Positions 8,454-16,000 are shown, numbered from the stretch's first letter. The stretch is DNA of 27,778 nt from Propionibacteriaceae bacterium (GCA_021323255.1 JAJTCL010000004.1:1-27778); one strand, 5' to 3'. The notes: generated by a model from the sequence alone, not told the origin. Program-made: numbers and translations.

Positions 8454-9350
8454 ATGGCCTGGCGCGTCGTCATCGGGTACGACGGGTCGGATGCCGGCGA
8501 GGACGCCGTCACCTTCGGATTGACCTGGTGCCGGTCCACCGGTGACGTGCCCGTCGTGGCGACTGTCTACCCAGAGGAGCATCCGCTCGGAGCGGGACGG
8601 GTCGACGCCGAGTGGGCAGCCTACGTACGCAAGCTCGGCCAGGAGACCCTGGACAAGGCGCAGGGCGTCGCCAGTGACGCGGCTATCTACCGCCTTGTCG
8701 CTTCGACGTCGCCACCTCGTGGCCTCGCCGACCTTGCCGAGGACGTCGACGCCGCAGCAGTCCTGGTGGGCAGCAGCCGCAAAAACCAAGCCGGCGGGGG
8801 TTGGCTCGGCAGCGTCGCCGACCGGCTGCTCCATGGCGCCACGGTGCCGGTCTGCGTGGTCCCGGAGGACTGGCAGGCCCCCGACAGCGGTGTGATCTCC
8901 AAGATCGGCGTGGCGTTCGTCGACACGAAGGACGGCCACGAGGCGCTCCGAGCCGCGGTTCGCGCGGCGAACCGGATCCCAGCGCAGCTCCGGTTGTACA
9001 GCGTTGTGGCCCGTTCCACCGAGCACTACTCCTACATCGCCGGCCGCCGGGACGAACAGGTGTTCTACGACGCCGCTCGTGCTTCCTACACTCAAGCGAT
9101 GGACTACGCGCTCGCCGGGGTGCCGCCGGAACTCGAGCCTGAGGCGGTTCTCCTCGAGGGCGATGTGGTCGAGCAACTGGCAGATCTGGGACCCGACGAT
9201 GTGGACATGTTGGTGTGCGGGTCCCGCGGCTACGGTCCGATCCGCCGGGTGCTGCTCGGTGGCGTGTCGGCCCGCCTGGTCCGACGCTCGCACCTTCCGG
9301 TCATGGTCGTGCCCCGAGCCTCGGCTGGTTCTTCAGCCACCGAGGACTGA
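8454..9350 (+). CDS. universal stress protein with two UspA domains
   Basis: A 298-residue tandem UspA protein. Domain 1 begins WRVVIGYDGSDAGEDA and ends with AAVLVGSSRKNQAGG...VPVCVVPEDW. Domain 2 starts at about residue 145 (ISKIGVAFVDTKDGHEAL) and ends with MLVCGSRGYGPIRRVLLGGVSARL...LPVMVVP. Domain 2 carries the ATP-binding G-2x-G-9x-G pattern, with Gly replacing the usual final Ser/Thr; domain 1 is more divergent. The ATG follows the permease stop by one base, so the two are co-transcribed and the protein may modulate the transporter or respond to the same stress. The gene ends just before an unusual palindrome array. Confidence 0.93.
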   Translation: MAWRVVIGYDGSDAGEDAVTFGLTWCRSTGDVPVVATVYPEEHPLGAGRVDAEWAAYVRKLGQETLDKAQGVASDAAIYRLVASTSPPRGLADLAEDVDAAAVLVGSSRKNQAGGGWLGSVADRLLHGATVPVCVVPEDWQAPDSGVISKIGVAFVDTKDGHEALRAAVRAANRIPAQLRLYSVVARSTEHYSYIAGRRDEQVFYDAARASYTQAMDYALAGVPPELEPEAVLLEGDVVEQLADLGPDDVDMLVCGSRGYGPIRRVLLGGVSARLVRRSHLPVMVVPRASAGSSATED

Positions 9351-9374
9351 CCAGAGGCGGCGTCATGTGTGGTG

Positions 9375-9460
9375 GGAACGCACGTGCACGTGCGTTCCTT
9401 ACGCGCCACACATGTTGCAACATGTGCATCGTGACAGAAACGCACGTGCACGTGCGTTCC
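9375..9460. repeat. three perfect palindromes at exact 31-bp spacing
   Basis: The convergent intergenic region between the stress protein and the CDF gene holds three perfect palindromes. P1 is 24 bp (9375-9398) and P3 is 20 bp (9439-9458); they share the core AACGCACGTGCACGTGCGTT. Between them is P2, CACATGTTGCAACATGTG (9409-9426). Their centres lie at 9386.5, 9417.5 and 9448.5, so the spacing is 31 bp both times, about three helical turns. The whole block is itself symmetric about P2, because P1 is the inverse of P3. The P1 and P3 cores contain 18 nt of strictly alternating purine and pyrimidine. The simplest role is a bidirectional terminator, but no T-rich tract follows and the perfect centres leave no natural hairpin loop, so a protein-binding array is also possible. 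Confidence 0.9.
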
Positions 9461-9490
9461 CGCCCGCCGCCCCGGGTGGCTCAGCCCGCA

Positions 9491-10405
9491 TCAGGCGTGG
9501 TGGGCGGCCTCGTGTTCCTGGTGGCCAACCGGCTCGAGCTGGAAGGTGCAGTGTGAGACATCGAAGTGCCCACCCAGGCATTCCCCCAGCCGGTCGAGTA
9601 CCTCACCGGAGCGGCCCTCGTTGATGCAGGCGTGGTCCACGATGACGTGCGCGGACAGCACAGGTACGCCGCTGGTGATCGTCCAGGCGTGCAGGTCGTG
9701 CACATCGACCACACCGCGAACCCCTTTGATGTGCTCACGTACTTCGGCAAGATCTACACCGTGTGGTGTGGCCTCCAAGAGCACGTCCACCACCTCGCGG
9801 AGCAGCAACCAGGCGCGCGGGATGATCACCACAACGATGACCAGCGAGGCGACCGCGTCAAAAGGCGTCCACCCGGTGATCAAGATCAGCACGGCAGCGG
9901 CGATGACGGCCAACGAGCCGAGTAGATCGCCGAGTACCTCCAGGTAGGCGCCGCGCATGTTCAGGCTCTTGGCCTGCGCTGGACGTAGCACCAGCAGTCC
10001 GGTCAGGTTGGCCAGTGCGCCGACAACAGCTATCACCAGCATCAGGCGGCTGTCGATCTCGACAGGGTTGCGCAGCCGATCGACGGCCTGGATCAGCACC
10101 CAAACTCCAACCGCCACCAACAACAGCGCGTTCCCGAGCGCCGCCAGGACCTCGGCCCGCTGCAGGCCAAACGTGCGTTTCAGCGTGGCGGCCCGGGTCG
10201 CCAGGGAGGCCGCAATGAGCGCCAAGATCAGGCCGGTGGAGTCGGTCAGCATGTGGCCGGCGTCCGCGAGCAGGGCGAGGGAACCGGCAATGAGACCACC
10301 GATCACTTCAACGATCAGCACCGCGCCGGTGATCACGAGTACCATGATCAGTCGTTTCCGGTGCTCGCCGGTGGCGGTTATCTCATGGCTATGTCCGCTG
10401 CCCAT
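9491..10405 (-). CDS. cation diffusion facilitator (CzcD-type) metal exporter
   Basis: A 304-residue inner-membrane proton-coupled exporter of divalent metals such as Zn(II) or Co(II). Six membrane helices precede a cytoplasmic C-terminal domain. The transport-site residues are His51 and Asp55 (LLADAGHMLTDS) in helix 2 and Glu156 and Asp160 (YLEVLGDLLGS) in helix 5. Both termini carry short His-containing tails (GSGHSH; GHQEHEAAHHA). ATG at 10405 is preferred because GGAGGAGG lies 8 nt upstream; the in-frame GTG six codons earlier would place this site within the gene. It lies downstream of cobB/cobC on the same strand, separated by a strong inverted repeat, so read-through or separate control is possible. 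A cobalt connection to the cobalamin genes is speculative. Confidence 0.93.
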   Translation of the reverse strand: MGSGHSHEITATGEHRKRLIMVLVITGAVLIVEVIGGLIAGSLALLADAGHMLTDSTGLILALIAASLATRAATLKRTFGLQRAEVLAALGNALLLVAVGVWVLIQAVDRLRNPVEIDSRLMLVIAVVGALANLTGLLVLRPAQAKSLNMRGAYLEVLGDLLGSLAVIAAAVLILITGWTPFDAVASLVIVVVIIPRAWLLLREVVDVLLEATPHGVDLAEVREHIKGVRGVVDVHDLHAWTITSGVPVLSAHVIVDHACINEGRSGEVLDRLGECLGGHFDVSHCTFQLEPVGHQEHEAAHHA

Positions 10406-10422
10406 CTGTCGCACCTCCTCCA

Positions 10423-10480
10423 CGCCGACTTGTCAGAAGCCAGTTGAGCTATAACCGATCTAGATTCTGACAAGTCGGCG
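10423..10480 (-). repeat. perfect 16-bp inverted repeat between cobB/cobC and the CDF gene
   Basis: CGCCGACTTGTCAGAA (10423-10438) and its exact complement TTCTGACAAGTCGGCG (10465-10480) are separated by 26 nt. The second arm lies within the last codons of cobB/cobC, whose stop codon is in the spacer, and the first arm ends 2 nt before the ribosome-binding site of the CDF gene. It could be a terminator for the cobalamin operon, a leader hairpin affecting CDF translation, or two half-sites for a regulator. No run of T follows, which weakens the standard terminator reading. Confidence 0.8.
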
Positions 10481-12955
10481 AAGGGCCGCCACCAACTGGT
10501 CGGTGACTTCAGGTTCACGTACGGCAATTCGGATCCAGTCGGGGGTAAGCCCAGGGAAGGTCTCGCCACGGCGTACCGCGAAACCATGGTCCCGCAAGGC
10601 AAGGCGGACCCAGCCAGATTCGCGATTGCCGCGTACGCCAGTAGTGTCAACCAGCACAAACGGAGCACTCGGCTGGCCTGCCACATTGAGGCCTACGTCG
10701 GCCAACTGCTCGACCATGTAGGCGCGCTGGCCGGCGATCTCCTGCGCCGCGGCCGCGGCAAGGGCGCGCGCCTCTGGGGTCAGGCACCCGATGATGGCTG
10801 CCAGCGCGGGGGTGGACACCGACCAGGGGGGTTGCTGGCTACGCATGGCCGCAATCAGCGTCGGGTCACCGATCACATACCCCGCGCGTAGCCCGGCCAG
10901 GCCCCAGGTCTTGGTCAGCGACCGGAGGACGATGACGCCTGTCAGCTCGTCTCTGATCATGGTTTCGGTTTCTCCGGGCACGGCATCCATGAAGGCCTCA
11001 TCGACGACGACGAGGCGTGCCATCCGGCGTAAGGAGTTGATCAAAGTCTGCGGGTGCAGCACGCTGGTCGGGTTGGTCGGATTCCCGATCACGACCAGAT
11101 CCGCATCCGCCGGCACCAGATCCACGTCGAGTCCGAAGCCAGTCGCCGGTGACAAGATCAGCCGCTGGGGCCTGAGCCCGGCAGCCAGCAGCGCCGCCTC
11201 GGGTTCGGTGAACTGGGGGTGGATGATCAGCGGCCGTTCCGGACGAAAAGCGCGGGCCAGCAAAGTGAAGGCTTCCGCGCCGCCGGCAGTCGGCAGCACC
11301 TGGTCGACTGTGAGGTTGTGGGCCTCGGCAATGGCTTTGGTTGCTGCGTCGGCGTTGGGATACGCCGCAAGGTGCTGGGTGGTGCTGTTGACGATTGCGC
11401 TGAGCCAGTCTGGGGGAGCAGATAGGCGCACGTTGACCGCCAGATCGACCAGGCCTTCGGCGACATCAGAGTCTCCGTGGTGGTGAAGATCATGACACAC
11501 GGGGGCTCTGCCCCCGTGTACCCCGGCTGGGGGCTCCACCCCCAGACCCCCCGGTACGTGATCATGAACAGCGTTTGCGAATCGTTGGGCTAGCTCAGGA
11601 TATCCGGCCCAATGCAGATGCAGGTAGCTTGCATGCAACGTCTTCCGGCCAGCCCCGGCGGGATCGGTGGAGAAGCCGATCGGCTCACCATCGACCAACC
11701 AGGCAGGAGCTACGACGTAGTCCGGCTCGACCATGGTGCGGTGGAACTCGTGACCAGTCAGCCGAGCCCCAGCAGTCGCCAAGAGTTGATCATGATCGGC
11801 GATCATGGTGCGATAGCTCAGCGTCAGCTGCTTGCTCATGATCGCATCTGCCTCAATCGCTCCCACCATCGGCAGCCCATCGACACTCCGGCAGAGGTAG
11901 ATCAGCCCAGCGCACTCGGCGACGGTCGGCAGGCCGGCCTCAACCGCGGATCGGATCTCGGATCGCAGCTTGCCATTGGCCGCAAGCTCGGCCGCGTGCA
12001 CTTCGGGAAAACCGCCGCCCAGGTAGAGCCCAGCCGTCCCCGCGGGTAGCTGCTCGTCTGCTACCGGGTCAAAAGCCACCGGTTCACAGCCCGCAGCGCG
12101 TAATAACTCGTCGGTCTCGGCGTAGCGGAAGGTGAACGCGCGACCGGCCGCGATCGCCACCACTGGACGCGCATCCGACGGCGGCCGTACCTGGTCGGCG
12201 GGAGACCAGGGCTCCGCCTCCAGCCCCGGCGCCGACCGTGCGATGGACATGATCGAGTTGACTGCGACGTGATCGCGGATCCGTCGGCCCAGCTCGACAA
12301 CCGCCTCGGTCGCCTTCTCACGCTCAGCTGCCGGCACCAGCCCCAGATGCCGTGAGGGGATCTGGATCCGGGCATCGCGCGGCAGTACCCCGAGCACTTC
12401 GGTGCCAGTCGCCTGAATCGACTCAACGATCTCGCGGGCGTGGCGATCCGATCCGGCCTTGTTGATGATCACGCCGCTGAGCCGAACGCTCGGGTCGAAG
12501 GTGTGGAGCCCATGCACGATTGCGGCCGCGGTACGTGAGGTGTGGGAGATGTCCATGACCATGATCACCGGAGCCTGGATCAGCCTGGCGACATGCGCGG
12601 TAGAAGCAAAGCCCGCCGCGCCGATTTGGCCATCGAAGAGGCCCATAACGCCTTCGATGATTGCGATGTCGGCAGGTTCGGGAGTCCTTGCCCCGTGCAG
12701 GAGCAGTGGCGCCATCTGCTGCTCACCGCAGAGGTAGGGGTCGAGGTTGCGTCCCAGCCGGCCGGTGGCCAGCGTGTGGTAGCCAGGGTCGATGTAGTCC
12801 GGCCCGACTTTGAAGCCTGCGACTTTCAGACCTGTGGCAGTCAGCGCAGCCATCAGTCCGGTGGCGACCGTCGTCTTGCCATGACCCGATCCGGGGGCAG
12901 CGACCACCAGGCGGGGAAGCGCTTCGGCGGACGTCGGTGATCTCGGATCGATCAC
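10460..12955 (-). CDS. cobB-cobC: fused cobyrinic acid a,c-diamide synthase CobB and CobC-like aminotransferase/decarboxylase
   Basis: An 831-residue two-enzyme protein. Residues 1 to about 475 are CobB, which amidates the a and c side chains of (hydrogeno)byrinic acid with glutamine and ATP: P-loop GSGHGKTT (22-29), GVMGLFDG, and a class I glutaminase domain with Cys348 (VAECAGL). Residues from about 490 are a fold-type I PLP enzyme like CobC/CobD of the aminopropanol arm: HHHGDSD, LAVNVR, DEAFMDA, and Lys682 in SLTKTW as the PLP lysine. The linker (about 470-486) is encoded by a GC-rich hairpin element, so the fusion may be recent; an internal GTG at 11500 could instead start a separate cobC. 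The chosen GTG start overlaps the cobO stop by 4 bp (GTGA). Confidence 0.9.
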   Translation of the reverse strand: MIDPRSPTSAEALPRLVVAAPGSGHGKTTVATGLMAALTATGLKVAGFKVGPDYIDPGYHTLATGRLGRNLDPYLCGEQQMAPLLLHGARTPEPADIAIIEGVMGLFDGQIGAAGFASTAHVARLIQAPVIMVMDISHTSRTAAAIVHGLHTFDPSVRLSGVIINKAGSDRHAREIVESIQATGTEVLGVLPRDARIQIPSRHLGLVPAAEREKATEAVVELGRRIRDHVAVNSIMSIARSAPGLEAEPWSPADQVRPPSDARPVVAIAAGRAFTFRYAETDELLRAAGCEPVAFDPVADEQLPAGTAGLYLGGGFPEVHAAELAANGKLRSEIRSAVEAGLPTVAECAGLIYLCRSVDGLPMVGAIEADAIMSKQLTLSYRTMIADHDQLLATAGARLTGHEFHRTMVEPDYVVAPAWLVDGEPIGFSTDPAGAGRKTLHASYLHLHWAGYPELAQRFANAVHDHVPGGLGVEPPAGVHGGRAPVCHDLHHHGDSDVAEGLVDLAVNVRLSAPPDWLSAIVNSTTQHLAAYPNADAATKAIAEAHNLTVDQVLPTAGGAEAFTLLARAFRPERPLIIHPQFTEPEAALLAAGLRPQRLILSPATGFGLDVDLVPADADLVVIGNPTNPTSVLHPQTLINSLRRMARLVVVDEAFMDAVPGETETMIRDELTGVIVLRSLTKTWGLAGLRAGYVIGDPTLIAAMRSQQPPWSVSTPALAAIIGCLTPEARALAAAAAQEIAGQRAYMVEQLADVGLNVAGQPSAPFVLVDTTGVRGNRESGWVRLALRDHGFAVRRGETFPGLTPDWIRIAVREPEVTDQLVAALRRLVRI
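11497..11554. repeat. GC-rich double-hairpin element inside cobB/cobC
   Basis: Two adjacent hairpins are visible. The first has 10-bp arms ACACGGGGGC (11497-11506) and GCCCCCGTGT (11510-11519) with a 3-nt loop. The second has CTGGGGG (11527-11533) and CCCCCAG (11539-11545) with a 5-nt loop, followed by a run of C. This is the look of the intergenic GGGGGCTC-type palindromic repeats common in high-GC actinobacteria. Here it lies in frame between the CobB and CobC domains and encodes the Gly/Pro-rich linker. Confidence 0.85.
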
Positions 12956-13566
12956 CACTCGATTCCTCGCTGACCCTTCTGTCCATCGTCGAAGGGGTGT
13001 TTGATCTTGGTCATCTCGGTGACCAGCTGGGCTGCGGCGACCAGCTTGGCATCTGCCCGCCGACCGGTGATGATCACATGCTGATAGCCCGGTCTTGTGG
13101 TCAGGGTCTCGACGACATCGTCGACATCGACCCAGCCCCAGTTGATCGGGTAGGTGAACTCGTCCAGCACGTACACGGTGTGTTGTTCCTCGGCAAGCCG
13201 TCTCTTGATCTCGTGCCAACCCTCTGCGGCTGCTGCAGCATGATCATCGTCAGTTCCGGACTTGCGGCTCCACGACCATCCGGAGCCCATCTTGTGCCAT
13301 TCGATCGATCCGCCGCGGCCGTTCACCTCGTGCAGTTCGCCCAGTGATTCGAACGCGGCCTGCTCGCCGATTCGCCACCGGGCCGATTTGACGAACTGGA
13401 AGATGCCTACCGACCAGCCCTGGTTCCAGCCGCGCAGCGCTAGACCGAATGCTGCGGTCGACTTGCCTTTGCCGTCACCGGTATGGACGATCAACAACGG
13501 TCGCTGCCGGCGTTGCCGGGTGGTTAGTCCGTCCGCCGGGACGAGCTCCGGAGTTCCTGCTGGCAT
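12952..13566 (-). CDS. cobO: corrinoid adenosyltransferase (CobO/BtuR type)
   Basis: A 204-residue cytoplasmic enzyme that transfers the 5'-deoxyadenosyl group of ATP to reduced Co(I) corrinoid. The characteristic inverted-type P-loop GDGKGKST lies at residues 30-37, followed by AAFGLALRGWNQGWSVGIFQFVK and the VYVLDEFTYPINWGWVD block with its conserved DE pair. The C-terminus KHPFDDGQKGQRGIEW is typical, with the last residues matching the IEW/IEF end of the family. The first ~20 residues are variable. Its ATG shares one base with the chelatase-subunit stop (TGATG), and its own stop overlaps the cobB GTG, so chlID, cobO and cobB/cobC are translationally coupled under the upstream cobalamin riboswitch. 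Confidence 0.96.
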   Translation of the reverse strand: MPAGTPELVPADGLTTRQRRQRPLLIVHTGDGKGKSTAAFGLALRGWNQGWSVGIFQFVKSARWRIGEQAAFESLGELHEVNGRGGSIEWHKMGSGWSWSRKSGTDDDHAAAAAEGWHEIKRRLAEEQHTVYVLDEFTYPINWGWVDVDDVVETLTTRPGYQHVIITGRRADAKLVAAAQLVTEMTKIKHPFDDGQKGQRGIEW

Positions 13567-15614
13567 CAGGCTGCCCGGCCTTGGCGTACGGCGTGGACCA
13601 GTTGATCAGCGCCAACCTCACCAACGGTCAGGTACTGAGCGCCGAGGTGGATGCTCAATGTCTGAGCGAGGCCCAAGGCCAGCCGCCCGGATTCGCAGTC
13701 GATCACTAGTGAGGCCACCCCGGCGCGGCGTAGTTGATCAGCTACCAACCGGGACCGGCTGACCGGGTTCGGACCGTAGGTGGCCCGGCCGTCTGTGAGG
13801 AGTACCAGCAGCGGGCGGCGGCGCGGGTCACGGATCCCCTCCAGCCGTAGCGTGTCAGCGGCGCACAGCAGGCCTTCGGCCAGCGGTGTCCTCCCGCCGG
13901 TCGGCAGGTCGTGCAACCAGCGTGCTGCGGTGTCGATCGAGGACGTCGGCGGCAGCGCAAGCGCCGCCTCGGCTCCCCGGAACGTGATCAAGCCGACCTT
14001 GTCCCTGCGCTGGTATGCGTCCAGCAGCAGGGAGAGCACGGCGGCTTTGACTGCCCCCATCCGGCGCCTCGCGGCCATCGACCCGGACGCGTCGACCACC
14101 AGTAGCACGAGGTTGGACTCGCGTCCCTCTGTGACAGCGAGCCGCAGATCAGGGCCTGCCAGCCGGAGCGGCTCATCGTGGCGGCGGCCGCGGTCGGCCT
14201 GCCGCGGCGCCGCCGCGCGAATGGTCGCCGTGAGGTGCAGCCGGCCGCTGTTGCGATGAGCTGGGAGAGCGCCCACCGTACGCCCTGCCGAGGTGACGGC
14301 GCGGCTGCGGCGGCCCGCCTCACCGCTGCCAATTCCGACTGCGGTGAACAAGCGGGTGCGATATGTGTCGCCGGCCGACACGATGCGCCCTGAGCTGGTC
14401 GAAGGAGGCTCAATGCGCCCTGAGCTTGTGGAAGAGCCCTCGATCTGCGCCACCGCGAGGCCCTTGGCGGGCTCAGGCCGCAATCCATCGTGCTCTGAGC
14501 TCGTCGTGGTGCTGCCGTTGCTGCGCTCTGAGCTTGTCGAAGGGCTGCCATCGTGCTCTGAGGTGGTCGAAGGACCCTTGGGCGGGCTGCCCTCCGGCGG
14601 TGTGGGATCTGGTTCATCATCAAGAAGCCGATCAAGGAGATCCTCATCCAGGCCGGGCGCATCGAAGGGATTGCGGCGTCGCCGATGCGGAAGTGCAAGC
14701 CTGGCCGCAGCGCGGATATCAGGTGTGGTGATCTCGCTGCGGCCATGCCACGCGGCATGCGCAGCCGCTGCCCGCGCGGTCACGATGTCAGCCCGCATGC
14801 CGTCGACCTCGAACGCGCTGCAGACTCTGGCGATGATGGCGAGTTGCCGATCACCCAGGCGAACCGACGGCAGCAGAGTCCGGGCATTGACGATTCTGCT
14901 GCGCAGCTCCTCCTCGTTGGCGGCATACGCGGCAACGAAGGATGCCGGGTCCCGGTCGAAGGCCATCCGCCTGCGGACCACCTCGACTCGTAGCTCCGGA
15001 TCCCGTGGCGCTGCGATCTCGACCGTCAACCCGAACCGGTCCAGCAGCTGTGGTCGGAGCTCACCCTCCTCAGGGTTCATGGTTCCGATCAAGATCAAGC
15101 GGGCGGCGTGGGCAACCGAGACTCCGTCCCGCTCCACAATCGAGCGACCCATCGCGGCTGCATCCAGCAGCAGGTCAACCAGATGATCATGAAGCAGGTT
15201 CACTTCGTCCACATAGAGAATCCCGCGGTGAGCCGCAGCCAGCAGCCCGGGCTCGTACACCACCTCGCCAACTCCCAGGGCTTGCCGCAGATCGAGAGAG
15301 CCGATCACGCGATCTTCAGTAGCACCCACTGGGAGCTCGACCAACCTCGCAGGTCGCGAGTTCGCCACGGGATGATCATGGGGACCGTCCGGGCACATCA
15401 CATCGGGGTCCAGCGGATCGCAGCTGAAACGGCAGCCCTCGACCACGGCGATGTTAGGCAACACCTGTGCGAGAGCTCGGACCATGGTCGTCTTAGCTGT
15501 GCCCTTCTCGCCACGCACCAAGACGCCGCCCACCTCTGGGGAGACGGTGGTCAAGATCAAAGCAACTGCCATGTCTTCGGAACCGACGACTGCGGAGAAC
15601 GGAAACGTCCGCAC
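13566..15614 (-). CDS. magnesium-chelatase-like (ChlI/ChlD) cobaltochelatase subunit
   Basis: A 682-residue AAA+ plus von Willebrand A protein, the type encoded beside cobN in mycobacteria and believed to act as the ATPase/assembly partner for CobN in cobalt insertion. Residues 1 to about 335 are the ChlI-like module: Walker A GEKGTAKT (35-42), Walker B ILYVDEVNLL. Residues from about 495 are the vWA module with the MIDAS motif DASGS (Asp508, Ser510, Ser512) and LLTDGRATYG. The intervening linker contains Ser/Thr/Glu-rich segments encoded by a degenerate DNA repeat. The GTG at 15614 is chosen, with AGGAAGGG just upstream, since it begins the conserved VRTFPFSAVVGSEDM block; the longer open frame upstream is the riboswitch leader. 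First gene of the riboswitch-controlled operon. Confidence 0.9.
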   Translation of the reverse strand: MRTFPFSAVVGSEDMAVALILTTVSPEVGGVLVRGEKGTAKTTMVRALAQVLPNIAVVEGCRFSCDPLDPDVMCPDGPHDHPVANSRPARLVELPVGATEDRVIGSLDLRQALGVGEVVYEPGLLAAAHRGILYVDEVNLLHDHLVDLLLDAAAMGRSIVERDGVSVAHAARLILIGTMNPEEGELRPQLLDRFGLTVEIAAPRDPELRVEVVRRRMAFDRDPASFVAAYAANEEELRSRIVNARTLLPSVRLGDRQLAIIARVCSAFEVDGMRADIVTARAAAAHAAWHGRSEITTPDIRAAARLALPHRRRRNPFDAPGLDEDLLDRLLDDEPDPTPPEGSPPKGPSTTSEHDGSPSTSSERSNGSTTTSSEHDGLRPEPAKGLAVAQIEGSSTSSGRIEPPSTSSGRIVSAGDTYRTRLFTAVGIGSGEAGRRSRAVTSAGRTVGALPAHRNSGRLHLTATIRAAAPRQADRGRRHDEPLRLAGPDLRLAVTEGRESNLVLLVVDASGSMAARRRMGAVKAAVLSLLLDAYQRRDKVGLITFRGAEAALALPPTSSIDTAARWLHDLPTGGRTPLAEGLLCAADTLRLEGIRDPRRRPLLVLLTDGRATYGPNPVSRSRLVADQLRRAGVASLVIDCESGRLALGLAQTLSIHLGAQYLTVGEVGADQLVHAVRQGRAA
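14384..14575. repeat. five degenerate copies of a TGAGCTTGTCGAAGG element inside chlID
   Basis: Degenerate copies of about 20 bp with the core CTCTGAGCTTGTCGAAGG occur at approximately 14384-14405, 14414-14435, 14491-14511, 14525-14543 and 14554-14573. The reverse complement, CCTTCGACAAGCTCAG, is a dispersed intergenic element I recognise from many actinobacterial genomes. All copies face the same way, and on the coding strand they produce recurring peptide segments such as STSSGRI, TSSEHDG and STSSER within the linker (about residues 345-411) between the AAA+ and vWA modules. Confidence 0.85.
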
Positions 15615-15689
15615 CTCACACCCTTCCTGCGGGTATCCGCGCCCGCGGCATGTCTGGGTCGGGCCGGCGTACGCGGGATGCGACGACGA

Positions 15690-15800
15690 CCGGCGGGGCA
15701 GACGTCCTGACTTCCCGGATCTCGTGCTGATGAGGTGAATGTCCGGGTCACAGTGGCGGGACCGCTCCGGACTTGCACCGGATTCCTCTGCCGTCGCCGC
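15690..15800 (-). promoter_or_regulatory. cobalamin riboswitch
   Basis: Read on the minus strand, the leader contains the hallmark blocks in order: GGAATCCGGTGCAAGTCCGG, then GCGGTCCCGCCACTGTGACC, then GGGAAGTCAGGACGTCTGCC, the last matching the B12 box. A closing P1 helix can be drawn from GGCAGA and TCTGCC, extended by GGCG and CGCC. The peripheral arm reduces to a short CCCGGA/TCCGGG hairpin, so the element looks compact at about 107 nt. It lies about 75 nt before the chlID GTG start and should lower expression of chlID-cobO-cobB/cobC when cobalamin is plentiful. No second copy is seen before cobG, cobN or cbiET. Confidence 0.92.
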
Positions 15801-15907
15801 CCCTGATGATGTCACATCCGTACGCACGGTGAGTCGCCTGACCAAACCTCTAACTGCCGGGTGTCGCAACCTGGATGTCCACTTCAACTCAGTTGGTTGG
15901 ACTTCGC

Positions 15908-15936
15908 ATCATCTGAAAAGATGGCGCAGTGTCCAA
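15908..15936 (-). promoter_or_regulatory. candidate promoter for the riboswitch operon
   Basis: On the minus strand TTGGAC (15936-15931) is followed after 17 nt by GATGAT (15913-15908), a reasonable -35/-10 pair. Transcription would begin near 15900, about 100 nt before the riboswitch. The rest of 15801-16000 holds no gene and must also contain the divergent promoter for cbiET, for which no clear pair is visible. Confidence 0.4.
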
Positions 15937-16000
15937 TTAGCTGATGCTGAGTGAAGCGAAGTGTGGGAGGGATCGAGGGACCGGGCATACAGTCTGAGGC

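Noticed and set aside
8337..9293. 318-residue open frame antisense to the universal stress protein
   Set aside because: Shadow ORF opposite a clear tandem UspA gene; its composition is Arg/His-rich without domains.
12956..13219. Longer N-terminus for CobB (start at 13219)
   Set aside because: The extra 88 residues are Arg/Cys/His-rich, overlap cobO in another frame and match no family; the conserved P-loop region begins right after the GTG at 12955.
14384..14575. CRISPR-like array
   Set aside because: The repeats are degenerate and irregularly spaced, lie inside an open coding frame, and no cas genes are present.
15615..15887. Longer N-terminus for the chelatase subunit (start at 15887)
   Set aside because: The stretch is the riboswitch leader read as codons; a good ribosome-binding site precedes the GTG at 15614.
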